From positions 61,955,339 through 62,019,338 of the forward strand of contig OX439043.1 of assembly GCA_949317995.1 (NCBI GenBank): a stretch of 64,000 bases of DNA, read 5' to 3'. The notes under the pieces were generated by a model. It was not told the DNA's origin and did not search any database. It saw only the letters and a list, made by a program, of their open reading frames with translations. The DNA is from Acholoe squamosa. Taxonomy: Eukaryota; Annelida; Polychaeta; Phyllodocida; Polynoidae. Made by a program: the position numbers and the translations under genes. Of the stretch, positions 12,601 through 24,400 are shown piece by piece. Positions within the stretch are counted from its first letter, which is position 1. Each line of letters starts with the position of its first letter.

Positions 12601-14510
12601 AATTACTATCACTTTAATCACATGATTATGGATAATCCTGGTGTTAAGATGCAACCTTACTCACCATAAATCATGGCTAGTTACTCTAAATGATCCAGAA
12701 ATCAGTGTTTCTAGGAAACTAACATGGAAATTTGGCTGTCTTTTTGAGATGGCTTCCCTTGTACGAAAATGAAGCAATATAACCCCAAAACCAGGAGTTA
12801 TAATGCAGTTTACATGAAATCGAGGATATTTGGTGTGGATATATGTAAATCTTGACCCCTAGTGATATGATCCAAGTTCGACTCTTGCTTCTGAACAACC
12901 CAAACTGCTACAACTATGCATATATGGATCATGCTAATACAGTACACATAATATTCAATAAAACTGGTTCCGATGCCCAAAATAGTAGAGGCCTAGGAGC
13001 CACTTTTGAGTGAAATGTGGTTTGCAGCAGTGTCAAAGCTATTGATATAACCCAGACAAATGCCAGGAATGATATAAGAAAGTTGTTGCACAGATTTGGA
13101 CTATACTACAAAGGTGAACATAGTGATATCATTGCCCTTGGGGGGGGATTTTCAGTATATATGGCATCCTATGGATATCTCAAAATTGAGAGTCAATAGG
13201 CATTTTGGTGCAGCCTCAAATTAGGTATAATTGGTATGTTTGTTCTCCGTATTTTTATGGCTGTTGTACAGTGTAATCATAAAAAAAAACATCAGCTGGC
13301 CAGAGTGAAGATCGTAATCCTTTTCCTTAATAAATTGTGAATATTACAAAGAGTTGTCCCTGCAATCGATCCTTGCATAGTCGATTTGGGAGACACTGAG
13401 AGAGAGAGAGAAGGGTTTTGGCAGTTCTTAGGGTTACAACAGTAACAAGTAGGCCTATGAATTCTTAAATCTCAGTCTCTGTCTATGATCATGTTAAGAT
13501 AAGCGTCTTGAAATAACTTTATATGAGTGTTACTTTGTAGGTGTAATGTAATGCTGATGTGCAGCTTCGAGCTGAAAGGGGATACCAGAAGCTTTTCTGT
13601 ATCATAAGAATACATAGAATACTCTACAGACACTTGGGAAAAAAACATATTAAACACTATCTATTTTGATAGCTTCGACATTTTCAGCAGAACCCGCACT
13701 TAAGTTGAGTAGGATTATCTTATGGGGGCTTATGTCAACGATAGTACAGAAAGGCTTATGGGCCTTTACTAATTTCAAACACCCTGCCTTTCTGCACATT
13801 GGGCCATATCTCTTAGGATTCGTTTGAAATGAAGAGCTTAAGAAATCCTGGGAGATGCTGTGAAAGCTCCTGCTAGAGAGGTATGATGGCACTGGCTGTC
13901 GAAAATACCCTATTCATCTTAAGTCTCAATCCCTGTTCATACTAAGATGTCTAGTTTCAGGGTTCTTGGTGTATCAAAGTGACATAGTCCGATGGGTGGG
14001 GCCAAAAAATCAATCTTCTCCTAAATGAACCAGGATGTTCACATAAATCATACATCCTATGGTGACTACTTTAGTGGCTCTCCTTGCTATAATTAAGCTC
14101 ATATTTGAAAGAATTGTTAGATTTATTCCCAATTTCCTACTTTTGGCATGCACGCCAAAACTCCCTCCATTTGAAATACACTGTAAAAATGCCTATGGCA
14201 AGGTCCATGGGACATCTTTTTTAAGTGTGTATCAGCTAAAGGCAACACTATTTTGTCCACAAACCCCTAAATATAGTGTTATTACATTATGCAAAACACA
14301 TTTGAATAGAATTTGAACAAATGTAAAAAATTGGACTATGCCACTTTAATGTGCTTTGTTTCTAAGCTTCTAGGATAACAATGCCCATCAAGCACATCAC
14401 CTCAGTAAAACTGAAATGTGTTGCATCGGCTTAGTCACTCTCCAGAGATGTAAAATAGTGGCTCATGGGTGCCTTATGGGATTAACCATGGAAATCTTTG
14501 TTAGATTTTA

Positions 14511-14513
<3 letters not shown>
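9681..14513. other. gene-free stretch with small repeats
   Basis: No supported gene. Minor features are a short tandem duplication near 11000-11055 (ACACAATAA, A/G, ATGGGATTTAT, twice) and a GA run near 13398. Confidence 0.4.
10843..10899. repeat. short hairpin
   Basis: CATTACGGGGATTAGT is followed about 25 bp later by ACTAATCCCTGTAATG, an imperfect 16-bp inverted repeat. It is probably a fragment of a MITE. No transcription-termination role is implied. Confidence 0.6.

Positions 14514-14567
<54 letters not shown>
14514..14567. repeat. (TA)n microsatellite
   Basis: A TA run of about 50 bp. Confidence 0.95.
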
Positions 14568-14571
<4 letters not shown>

Positions 14572-14860
14572 CATGGATAGAGTCCTAGGTGTTAAGCTTT
14601 TTATACTGTTACTGTTTGGTGAATGCATTATAATGCCACATTCCTTGTTCAGGGGTTGGTCTGTTCTAGGGTTTGGCGGAACACATAAATGTGGTGTTCA
14701 GCTACTTCCTCATCAAGGTTTGGTATTCCTCTGGTTCCAAGATGTGATAGGAGTATGTTAAACTGCCTTTGATTGATGGGACAGAGATATCAACGTAGTA
14801 CGTTTGACAGGAATATAGACCTTATAATTAGGGCTTGAGGAAATTCTGAAATGTCCTCCA

Positions 14861-14873
14861 GGAGGTCGTTACA
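14861..14873 (+). repeat. left terminal inverted repeat
   Basis: GGAGGTCGTTACA, inverse of 25997-26009. After this the two ends diverge apart from subterminal motifs. Confidence 0.85.
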
Positions 14874-14875
14874 GA

Positions 14876-15184
14876 ATCCACGAGAATGCAGTGTTTCTCG
14901 TACAGCTGCCGTGCAACCGTTACACAAAAGAAATCTCGTTGTGTTTTGCCTGGTGTGACCTCAGAACGAGGAAAAAAGCGTAACACAAATAAAGTCTCGT
15001 TGTTAAAGTCTCGTTTTGTGTCCTCTTTGAGTCTCTCACGAGATAAAAAAAGGCAGTTACTCTAGATGTTCTGCCTTTTACTTCTTCAGCATTGTTTTCA
15101 ATGGGGACCATCGTTTTGATCCTGACAAGTTGGGTACCAGTGTAGACTCTGTTTTCTGAGGTAAATTTGAAGGAAGAAGACATC
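14876..15184 (+). promoter_or_regulatory. left subterminal motif cluster and transposase promoter
   Basis: About seven CTCGT/ACGAG motifs lie in some 160 bp, from about 14880 to 15041. One (14931-14944, AAATCTCGTTGTGT) matches the element's 14-bp motif at 11 of 14 positions. The region lies between the element end and the transposase ATG, so it must hold the promoter. A double role as protein-binding sites at the end and as promoter elements is inferred. Confidence 0.6.
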
Positions 15185-15632
15185 ATGCCTCCTTTAAGGG
15201 ATCGCTTGGGCAGGAAAACCCGCAAGTGTAAGCCAAGGGAGTCGCCTTTTTCTTTGTTCAACGATAAGGAATTTGTGGCAAGGTATCGCCTCAGCAAAGA
15301 CATAGTCAGGAAACTAGTAGAAGAATACAAGAAGCACAGTTCTTTCAAGGGCACCAAGAGGGCAGGAGGCATGACACATATGTGTAGAGGCAAGGAGAAA
15401 GGGTGCTCCATGCTAAAAGTCAACTTTAAAATTCAAATCATTAGCTTTACAGTGATACATAGCATGAGAAGATACTCCTGTTAGTTTTGGAGGAATGGCT
15501 TGCTACATATGGGTAGGTGTGACCATTTCAAGAATGTTAATAAGCTCTATGTCTAATTGGTCATGAGATATATAGCTAATTAGCATAATTTATGCTAATT
15601 AGCTAAATTCGTATAAATTTTTATTCTTTTGC

Positions 15633-15970
15633 CCATAACTTTTGATCTAGAAATGGTATTTTCATTCTGTTTTCGCCATAGTAAACCTTGTGGGATGTTC
15701 CTTCAAATGGAATCATTGATTTTCCTATTTAGAATGAAAAACATGTTTCCATGGCAACAGAACGCAACAAAAATGCCTATTTTGGCCCAAAAACATTCTT
15801 TTTACATGCCAAATTTGGAACCTTTCCACCCAAAATAAAACGTTTTATCAAAAACCATTGAATTCTCCATAAAAAAGTAGCCTATACCAGTTTTAGTCAT
15901 ATTTTTCCTATTCTAGTCCATAGTGGTGCCCCCTGGTGGCTAAATCTGGTACTAAATCCCGCAGTAACTG
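15633..15970 (+). repeat. dispersed repeat, copy 2, in transposase intron 1
   Basis: Carries GTTTCCATGGCAAC, then CCCTGGTGGCTAAATCTGG and AAATCCCGCAG, matching copies at 2430 and 59420-59660 (reverse). Because it lies in an intron it need not harm the transposase. Its presence shows the repeat family moved after, or together with, this element. Confidence 0.6.
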
Positions 15971-16169
15971 TCCTTTCTGCTTGCTGGCTCACATATTGAC
16001 AGGGTAAAAATTTTTCTCTTCAATCTAAATGAAACTCTTTTCCTTTTTTTTTTCTTTATCAGACATCCTATTCCCCTCCCCTTTCCTCTCTGTCTTATTC
16101 TCTTTTTGAATAAAAAAGTTTCAGCAGCCCACTTATGTCACTCATGTCTCTTAGGTTTCATTTCATGTA

Positions 16170-16390
16170 AGGGGGTGTGCATGGTGTGTCCCCCATGTCA
16201 CATGTCGATTTTAAAAAATGGTCATGTCACATGTGACTTGAATCCCCATGTCACATGTCACCTCTAACAACCTGTCATGTCCCATGTCAAATATAAGAAA
16301 ACACCTATCTCATGTACCTAATTTTTTCCCTCATCTCACTAATGCCCATGTCACATGTAGATATTAAGAACTGACCATGTCACCATGTCG
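16170..16390 (+). repeat. clustered CATGTCACATGT repeats
   Basis: CATGTCACATGT or close variants (CATGTCCCATGTC, CATGTCACCATGTC) recur about seven times at irregular spacing in transposase intron 1. The core is nearly palindromic. It looks like a young minisatellite or a dense set of binding sites. Confidence 0.6.
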
Positions 16391-16892
16391 AATTAATTGC
16401 TAAACACGCATATATTAAAAGTGAAGAGAAGGAGACTGATTCAGGATATATTCTTCTTACTCCTTCCCTCCTCTCCTCTTTATGAGACCCCCCCCCCTTC
16501 ACCCTTGTCTTCTTGCAAGTAACTTTTCATCTTTCTTTTCAGTTTTGCCTGGTCCTCCGTTATTTTGCGACAGGTAGCTTCTATGCGCTCACAGGTGATT
16601 CCCAGAAGGTGTCAAGAACTGCCGTATGCTGTGCTGTGAAGGATGTAGCCGGTTTCTTTTACAGGAACAGCCATCTCTTCATACAATGGCCTCACTCTTT
16701 CGAGGAGAAGCTCCATCTCGCACTGAAGCTGTATCGCCATCCGAAGTCTGGGACGGAGGAAGAGGAGCAGAAGACACCATACGTTTTTGGATACGTAGAT
16801 GGGACTCATGTACCTGTTAAAATCCCTACTGAATACCAGAACGAGAGCGTGTATGTGAACAGGAAAGGGTACCATTCTATTAACACCACCGT

Positions 16893-16923
16893 AAGTTGTT
16901 GTTGTTGTTGTTGTTGTTGTTGT
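16893..16923 (+). repeat. (TTG)n microsatellite at a splice donor
   Basis: About ten GTT/TTG units start within the donor GTAAGT of transposase intron 2. Confidence 0.85.
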
Positions 16924-18223
16924 AATAGTAGTTCTTTATACATATAAAACAATATATCTTACTGGCTCAGAAAATTTCTTCTCTTAAGTAAGAGTCTTCA
17001 TAAGTGTGCATGAACAAGTTCTCTTACATAGTTTTCTCTTTTCCCAAATTAATTTTTATTCTTTGTTCTATCAGGTGATCTGTGACTACGACAAAAGAAT
17101 CCTCTTTGTGGACCCCCGCTGGCCTGGATCGGTGCACGACGCATATTCCCTGAATTCCAGCCCGGTTGGAGACGAATTGGAGGCGGAGGCTTGGGAGGAC
17201 TTTGTCCTCTTAGGGGACTCTGGGTGAGTTGTTTTTTTTATTCTTCTTTTTTTTTATTCGTACTCTGGAGTTACTTAAAAGGATACTCAAGGGCTTCCTA
17301 TATGAACGTGCTCCCCCATTTTTTTTTTTCAGAGAGGAAAACAAAAATTTCTTAACACAGTTAGTGCACCTTCTTCTTTTTTTCTCTTCTTCTCATTATC
17401 TTTTGGCTCCTTTCTCAGATACGGTCTGAGGAGAAATCTCTTCACCCCCTTCAAAGATGAGGAGACTCCTAAACAGCGCTCCTTCAATGTGTGGCACAAG
17501 AGGAGCAGAGTATGAGTAGAGCACTGCATTGGGATACTCAAGCAGCGTTGGAGGTGAGAAAAATTGAATCTTTTTTTTATTGTAAACATCTTTTTATTTA
17601 TCAAAGGAACTCAAAAATAACGAGATGGTCCTCCCTTAAAAAAAATAAAGCATGTTACAGTTACACAAGTTTGAATATAAAGAGGAAAAATAAGCTTTAA
17701 CTGAAAAGTAAAAAACTCTCTTTTGAATATTCAGGATACTGGACTCTTCGGCTGGGTACATACGGCATTCACCTAAGAGGAGTTCGTGGATCATAACGGC
17801 TTGTGCATGTCTCCACAACGTGGCCCTGGACCACGGGATACGGATTGTGAACAGCCCCTCTGATCCTTGGAGGCCCAAGATAGCCCCCCTTGTCCAGCCT
17901 CCACAGAGGACTCAGCTGGAACAAAGTGACTATGTCAAGAAGTTCAGGAAAGACTATGCTGAGAAGTATTTCTATATGTCCAAAAACTGACCTAGTCCTG
18001 GCAGTATTCTTTTATAGCCATGTAGTTGTTATTCTATGTGCCACCTAAATTACCGGTATTTTCATTACAGAAAGATTTTTGTTTAAAGAAAGAAAAAAAA
18101 TGATTTTTGTGTTTTTGTTTAAGATGTAACCATGAAAGTCTATCCACGCACTATCTTTAATAAAGGAAATGTAATTATAGGCCTTAATTCTCTTCTTTTT
18201 TAGTTTTTTAAAACAGAATGAGG

Positions 18224-20442
18224 TCATTTTCCTTGTTTCATCTTTCTTGCCATTCTTTCTGCCCTTATGGCTGCTCTTTCAGCTTTCCTCTTAGCCTTTT
18301 CGGCGCATATTATTTTCCACTCTTCCTCAGTGCACTGGATGACCTTCAGTCCTGGTTTGGGTTTGACTTCCTGCTTTTGTTGAGCCAAAAGTCTCTTCCT
18401 CTCCTCCTCTTTTTTCATGGACATGTCGTTAACCTCTTTCTGTATTCTGGCATCTATTTCCTCTTTTCTTCTCTCCTCTTTCATTTTTTTCTCATGGGCC
18501 CTCTTTCTTTCCTCTTTCCTCATCCTTTCTTTCCTCCTTTTTTCCTTGTCTTTATCTTTCCTTGGCATCTTTGTAACTTTCATTGATCCCTGAACTTTAG
18601 TGAAATCACAGGACCCAGGTTTCCAGAGAGCGTCCTCATCGAAGGCCTCTTTGTGGTCTGCTGGGTTCAAAGCCATCGGTTTTATGCCAGGAATACCTTT
18701 ACGAAATAAATAATTGAGTAATTAAACATTATCCTTCAATTTTATTTCTGTTAAGAAATTTATTCTAAATTCCGGCCACAAATAAGGTGTAAGACAAGAG
18801 CCACAGGTTACCTCTCACTGCCTCGGGCTTCAGGTATTCCAGTGCCTTTTCCTGTGTCTCGGTTAACTTCTTTTTCTTGTCCACAGGGCCACTGCCAGTC
18901 TTGCTCAATTCCCTCCTCAGCTTGTTGTACTAGAACAAAACAAGAAAATAATTAAAGTTTCCTACTCTTAAGATAAGGTTTATGCTAGACAAGGGCACCT
19001 TTTTACTTCAAAAATCTCTTTATAAGTTTACCTTTTGCTTGTTCTTCTGGGTGAAATCAGAGGTTTTATAGGAACATTGTTTTACTGTGCGATGGGTTTT
19101 AGCTTCTGCATTAACATACACTGCAAAAAAAGAAGGGATTTAATTGAGCTATTAATTCTTAAAAATTATTTCAGTTCAAAAATATCTTGTTCTTATAGAA
19201 AACCGACACAGACAGAAAAAAAGAGGCCGTTTGATATCTCTTAGGTTACTCACAAGCTACATCCCTCCATGCCTGCCTCCTGATGTCCTTTCCACCCCCT
19301 GTCCCACTGAAGTGGTACTTAAGGGCTGCTCTGTTATGGTTCACAGCATCCATTAAGGCATCTACCTCCCTCTTTTTCCACCTATCATGTCCTCTCTCAG
19401 GGGTGTGTCATCTGCCTCGCTCTCAGATGAACTGGCATTAGAATTATCATCCGCAGCTCCTTGTTTGCCGTACAGAGTCTCATTCAAGGGTCTATTAGTG
19501 TCATTTACATCTGGAACATAGAGCACTGTAGAGGCAGCAGAGTCGACTGACTGGTTGTCTAAGGGTTTTAACCCCTAGGTGCCCAAGCGCGCATTTAAGC
19601 GCGGTTTTGGGCTTAAATGCAGGTATATTGAATGGCATTTTCACCCAGAACCTTCTACTGGTCCAATCTGCAAAGTTAGACCCTCTTTGGAATGCTTATG
19701 ACTTCTTGGTTAGGATACAACCATCCATTTGGCTCTATCTCAATTATACCAGGCACAGGGAGTCGAAAACTGAAAATGAGCTGTCATTTTTTGTGATTTA
19801 TCCAGGGAGCTAACATCTGACATGTTACCAAAATGATGATGGGTCATACACACACAATTTCCCATACATTAGATTGTACAACAACTGATCATATCAGTAA
19901 TGATATGCCATGCAGTGCTTCTAACACATTATGTTCCCTAATTGGCAGTACCCATGCAGGCAGAATTTACTTTGTAAGTTCTCTTAGCTCTCAGGATTGT
20001 AGGGATTATGGCTATAATATATGATTATATAGCACAAGAGAGACATTATACTAGAAAATAACAACAAATGGAAGGTTTTGGTAACTATGGTTACCAGACC
20101 TGACCAGAATTACCCTGCCCTTAACAGAAAGTCTTCAGCATTGTTCACTGGGTTATAAGTATTGGGAAAATGTACTGCAGAGCCCATATCAGAGGAGAAG
20201 ATCAAAGTAACACATGGTCTTATCAACAAGGTGATACAATTGTGAAATAATGTAAAAACGTCAAATAATTGTGGGCACAAAAAGGTTAATGTCATCTGCC
20301 TTTTCTTTTTCTTCGGGCGGGTAACCTGTGACAGAAAAGGGAGAACAAAAAATAAAGACAAGTAGAATAAAAGCAAAGAATATGTCTTTTATATTACCGT
20401 ACAGCAGAACGAGACAAAAACTCTAGTAACGAGGGTTAACAT
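18224..20442 (-). pseudogene. small Myb/SANT-like accessory protein, interrupted
   Basis: Exons on the minus strand: a possible first exon from ATG 20442 to a donor near 20395; exon 2 from 20325 down to 19254, split by a MITE; then 19120-19032, 18929-18812 and 18696-18224. Exon 2 opens with a basic motif PKKKRQ (likely nuclear signal), then an acidic SSSESEADD stretch. A trihelix-type domain follows (DRWKKREVDALMDAV, RRQAWRDVA, then VNAEAKTHRTVKQC in the next exon). The last exon encodes a long charged Lys/Glu helix and ends at 18224. This fits the DNA-binding Myb-like partner of Harbinger transposases. Two lesions are visible: the 714-bp MITE at 19572-20285, and a one-base frame change near 19400 (run of C in ACACCCC). 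Removing the MITE and one TTAA leaves the exon frame open. Confidence 0.78.
19568..20289 (+). mobile_element. TTAA-flanked MITE (piggyBac-like), copy 1
   Basis: The 714-bp body (19572-20285) is flanked by TTAA on both sides. Its ends CCCCTAGGTGCCC and GGGCACAAAAAGG are imperfect inverted repeats starting CC. TTAA targets and C-rich ends are the hallmark of the piggyBac superfamily. No transposase is encoded. Near the left end is an internal hairpin GCATTTAAG ... CTTAAATGC. A second copy lies inverted at 30847-31555. Insertion is into exon 2 of the small accessory gene, so this MITE moved after the Harbinger-like element arrived. Confidence 0.82.
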
Positions 20443-20444
20443 CC

Positions 20445-20458
20445 TTTTCTCGTTGTGC
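20445..20458 (-). promoter_or_regulatory. 14-bp element motif just upstream of the small accessory gene
   Basis: TTTTCTCGTTGTGC on the + strand, ending 3 bp above the proposed ATG at 20442. Two further exact copies are at 20701-20735. ACGAG occurs twice more between 20406 and 20434. Confidence 0.65.
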
Positions 20459-20700
20459 TTCGTCGCCTTGCCTCCCGCGCAGCGACATCTAACAAAACGG
20501 ATGTTCCCTTTTATTTATAACAAACTCCTCATTTAAAGACTGCTTTTATAGGCCTGAATATATATAGCAGTAAATTTATTATGAAATACACCCACTTGAA
20601 CCTTGTTTGCTTGGTTATTGTCCATTTTCTTAGGAGTTGAAGTCACGACGTTGGGTGAAAGATGACGTCACACTACTTGTGTTTCAGTGGCGCCACCTTC

Positions 20701-20735
20701 GCACAACGAGAAAAATTGCCCTTTTCTCGTTGTGC
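20701..20735. promoter_or_regulatory. perfect inverted repeat of the element motif
   Basis: GCACAACGAGAAAA, a 7-bp spacer, then TTTTCTCGTTGTGC: 14 of 14 bases pair. It lies about 260 bp upstream of the small accessory gene and downstream of the large one. A dimeric binding site for one of the element's Myb/SANT proteins is the simplest reading. Confidence 0.7.
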
Positions 20736-21419
20736 TGCATGGCATTTATGACAGGGGAGAAAACCTTTTTTATCCTTCGTCTCATTCTCTGTTTGATAAG
20801 AGATGTTCAATTTTGATATTTAAATGGTTCTGATCATAGTCAGCCATCTTTTATCAGGATGGGATTTTCAGAAGAAGATGAATCTTTTTTTCTGTTGTTT
20901 TGTAGCCTTTTTATTTTTATAATAATTACCATAAAGGGAAATAAACAGGTCTGAAGGTGAACAAACTCTTTATTGTCTCTCATAACTATGACCTTAATGT
21001 CCTCTTTCCTTCTGAGACGAAGACATATGGGGTCTTGGATAAATAACATGCTTATTCTCATTGAGAACTCACATCAGCACCGTAATACTTCATAAAAAAA
21101 AGTTGAACATGGCAATTTTTTCTTCTCTTATATCTATATAGAAGATACACATTAATTGTGCTATCTCTTCTGGAGCCAAGCTGTATGAAGATATGATTTC
21201 CTTCTTCACTAGGGTAATTAACTTTTAACACATACATGCATAAGATAAAGAGAAAAAGAATAGCATATAATCTCTTGACATTTTCTTGCTCCTTCTGCAT
21301 GAAATATCTGTTTTGATTTTTGCTGTTCATGTACAAGTTGACTAGAACGGAAAATTTTTAAACAGGATTAAAAAGAAAGGATGTCCTTTGACAGAAATAT
21401 AGTCTTCACATATATCAGT

Positions 21420-24400
21420 CTAGTTCTTTTTGGGGAACCCTTTCTTGGGTTTCTTGCTTTTGCCAGAAGCTGCAGCATTAGCAACTGCTGCGCGTTTCCT
21501 AGTAGTGGGGGGACCTGGCACGACAGGGGGGGGCCGGGACTTTTCCTTTGGTACGCGTTTTTCTTCATACATGTGCATGTTATGCAGCACATTAGCTGCT
21601 TCCATAACTTTGTCTGAAATATCAGCATCTTGTTTTGGTTCCTTAGTTTTTTCCGGGTCCGAGTCTGGTTGTCTTTTAACATGGATCCTGACTCCACCTT
21701 TTGACACATCTACTTCATGTCGGACAGAAGAGCCGGAAGGGGCAGGCTTTCTGACATGTTCTCCCCTAGTACGGGCAGAAGAAAGAACATCAAGATGAAG
21801 GTTTAAAGGTTCTTCAGGGAGGTCTTCATTCACTATGTCTATGACAGAGTCATGGTTTTTTTCAGCCTGCTGAGACAGCCCCTGTTGATCCCCTACCTGA
21901 TTATTTGGATTGTCCTCATTTGAACCTCTTTCCTCTATAGCTTCTTCTGATAAAATAACAGGCACCTTTTGAAAGTCCTCCTTCTCAGTAGTCTCTTTGA
22001 GTCCATCCTCTTCCTGTGGTTCAGAGCCGTGCTCTGTAGCCTCGTTTCCTTCTGTTTCTTTCAGGTGGTCCTCGTTAGGTTCACAGCTATTCTCTCTACA
22101 GTCATTTGATTCATTTTCTTTCAGCTGGGCCTGGTTAGGTTGACAGTTGTTGTCTGTAGCCTCATTTCCTTCAGTTTGTTTCTCTTCAGGTGGGCTGAGT
22201 TCAGACTTCTTATCTGTACCCTCATTAACTTGAGGTTCATTGTCGTCACCATTTTCTGCTTCATTGTTGTTTCCTGCAGGCTCTTTTTCTTCTGTCTCGT
22301 TTACTTCTTCCTCTTTCTCTCCTTCGGCATCATCTTGTACATCCTCTTGTGTTTCAGCGTTATGTTCTAGGTTTTCTCCCCCGTCTCCTTCCTTTTCGTC
22401 GTCCCCTTCTTCCTGCCGTCTCTCTGTTGCCTCTGTTGTTGGCTTCTCACAAGGCAATTGCTCCTCTGAACGAGGCTTTGCTCCTCGAGTGTCATCAGCG
22501 GGTTGGGAGTGAACTTTAGGTGGGCTACGGGTAAGGGTGACTGGGCGGGCAGCGGACGGAGTAGGACCCACCACAAGAGATCCATCAGGGTTCAGGTGCA
22601 GCAGGTTGTTGGTGTCTGCAGAGTTAGGATCCAGGGACAGGACTGTCAGAAAAAAAAAATGAATAAGGTAAGTTTTTTTTCAAGAAAAACAAGAAGAGAA
22701 AAGAAGACAAAATTTCATATTTAGCTTAGTTTGGTCTAGTCAGATTTGGGATTAATATTCTATCATCTTAACAGAGAAAATAACTTTTGAAGAAGAATAA
22801 AGTCTTACTTTGTAAATCGCCAGTACGGGGGTTTGGCTGGAGACCTAAGGGCCGTACTTCCCAATTTTGCGGAAGAGGGGCCTCTTGCTTCTGGGGAGTC
22901 TTGAACACGAGTCCCTCTGTCACATATATCAGCTTCCCGAGGGCTGAAGGAAAGGAGGAGGGAAGAATTAATTGAGAGGAATCATAGTACTCTGCAGTAA
23001 ACAAGGAAGCGATGTCAAGTTTTAATCTCGAAAGGACAGGGACATCTAATTTTTTGCTTCAAGTGAAATTTTTAAGTTAAGACATATCTTTTTTCTTTTG
23101 TTCACATGAAAGAGAGAGAAAAGATATAATTCTTTATGTTTAGAGAGAAAAAGTTAAAAAATTTTTACTAGTACCTTGTACGACCTGGGTTGAATTTTTA
23201 GTAGAAAGGGCATGCGACTCCAACAGCAGGTGTCGATCGCTGGCGATTCTCTCTAAAACTGATAGCGTCCTTTCATTTACCTCAGTGTTACGGTACAGGA
23301 GAGACTGAAGGTGCTCATCTGTCTGCCGCCTGTTCACTTCTATCGTGGACAGAAGAGACTCTATCTTGGCTATCCTCAAGTCATGGTCTAACGAGAAAGG
23401 GGGGGGGGAAGGTCCTTGGCATTATGTTCCTGTGTTCCACTTTCCTGTTCTGTCTCATCTTCGAAGCTCAGTTTCCTGCTGCTTTTTCCACTTTTTGGTG
23501 GCTTATCCTTCTCTTGCAGCCGTGGGCTCCTACGCAAAGATGATTTCAGTTCTGATCCTTTAGGAGTGGAGGTCACGGGGTTCTCACACCCAGTCATATC
23601 TACTATATCGTCGTCGTCTACAATGTTCACTACCATGTCATCTGACAAGTCGTCTTTGAAGTGGGTTTCCCCGGTGAGGTCAATATGGACCTCCCTAGAA
23701 GCTGCCCCTCTCACACCTTTCTTCCCCGGCTTCACGAATGGCTTGTGCTCTTTGGCAGAAGAACTTGCCGCAGCAGGACGCTTAGCAACGGGTGGCTTAA
23801 CAGGAGGGGATTTCTTTTGAACACCTGAGGTAGAAGCCTTGGAAGTGGGGGGGGGTTGATGTTTTGTTACTTTTAGCAGAGGTTGCCTTAACTGTCTTCA
23901 CGGCAGAAAAAAGCTGATGTTCTGCCTTTATGTCCTCCTCAGAAGGCACTACAATAATCTTTTTGGGGGTGGGAATGTGCCTGGGGGAAGCTGCTTGGTG
24001 GGGAGAAGCCTTAGGCTGGGGTTTTCTCTGTTCTTTAGCTTTGTGGCGTCTTTGTTTCTCTTCCTCGACCTTGTCGGTGTGATATATCACTACGCCGCCT
24101 TCACCTTTAGGAAAATAAGTCAAAACAAACAACAGATTAAAGCAAAATTTATGGTGACACCCTTTCACACTAAGGAAAAGAGAAAAGTATTTTATTCGGC
24201 CTCAATTATTTAATAAATTGAACCAAGAGCTTCTTGGAAGAAGAAGACAACAAAACGTACAGCACTAAATGATAACGACAGAAAGAATGTCTTTAAGAGA
24301 AGATGATTGCTTACCTGCTATGCGCGACACCCCCTTGTACTTAAGGCATAGAGCCTCGGTCAGCGTCACACCATCCACTTTACGACCCTTGTCTATAGCC

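Larger units (their letters stand above)
15185..17990 (+). pseudogene. HARBI1-like DDE transposase, five exons, one in-frame stop
   Basis: Catalyses cut-and-paste transposition as a PIF/Harbinger (DDE_Tnp_4) nuclease. Exons: 15185 to about 15418 (first junction uncertain), 16543-16890, 17075-17223, 17419-17553 and 17735-17990. All later junctions are GT-AG and in phase. The product would be about 373 residues, normal for the family. The N-terminus has the family helix PFSLFNDKEFVARYRLS. The catalytic triad reads as D of GYVDGTHVPV (about 164), D of RWPGSVHDAYS (about 216) and E of VEHCIGILKQRW (about 278). A helix-turn region ACACLHNVALDHG follows. A TGA at 17513-17515 interrupts just before the glutamate motif; the context suggests an Arg CGA changed by CpG decay. 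Everything else is open, so the copy is dead but young. It transcribes away from the left end and converges on the small accessory gene. Confidence 0.88.

Noticed and set aside
18218..18586. 122-codon plus-strand frame rich in Phe/Leu
   Set aside because: It is the complement of the Lys/Glu-rich last exon of the small accessory gene.
23399..23408. Intron boundary explaining the frame change
   Set aside because: A good acceptor-like CTCGTTAG exists, but there is no donor upstream; a homopolymer slip restores the frame more simply.
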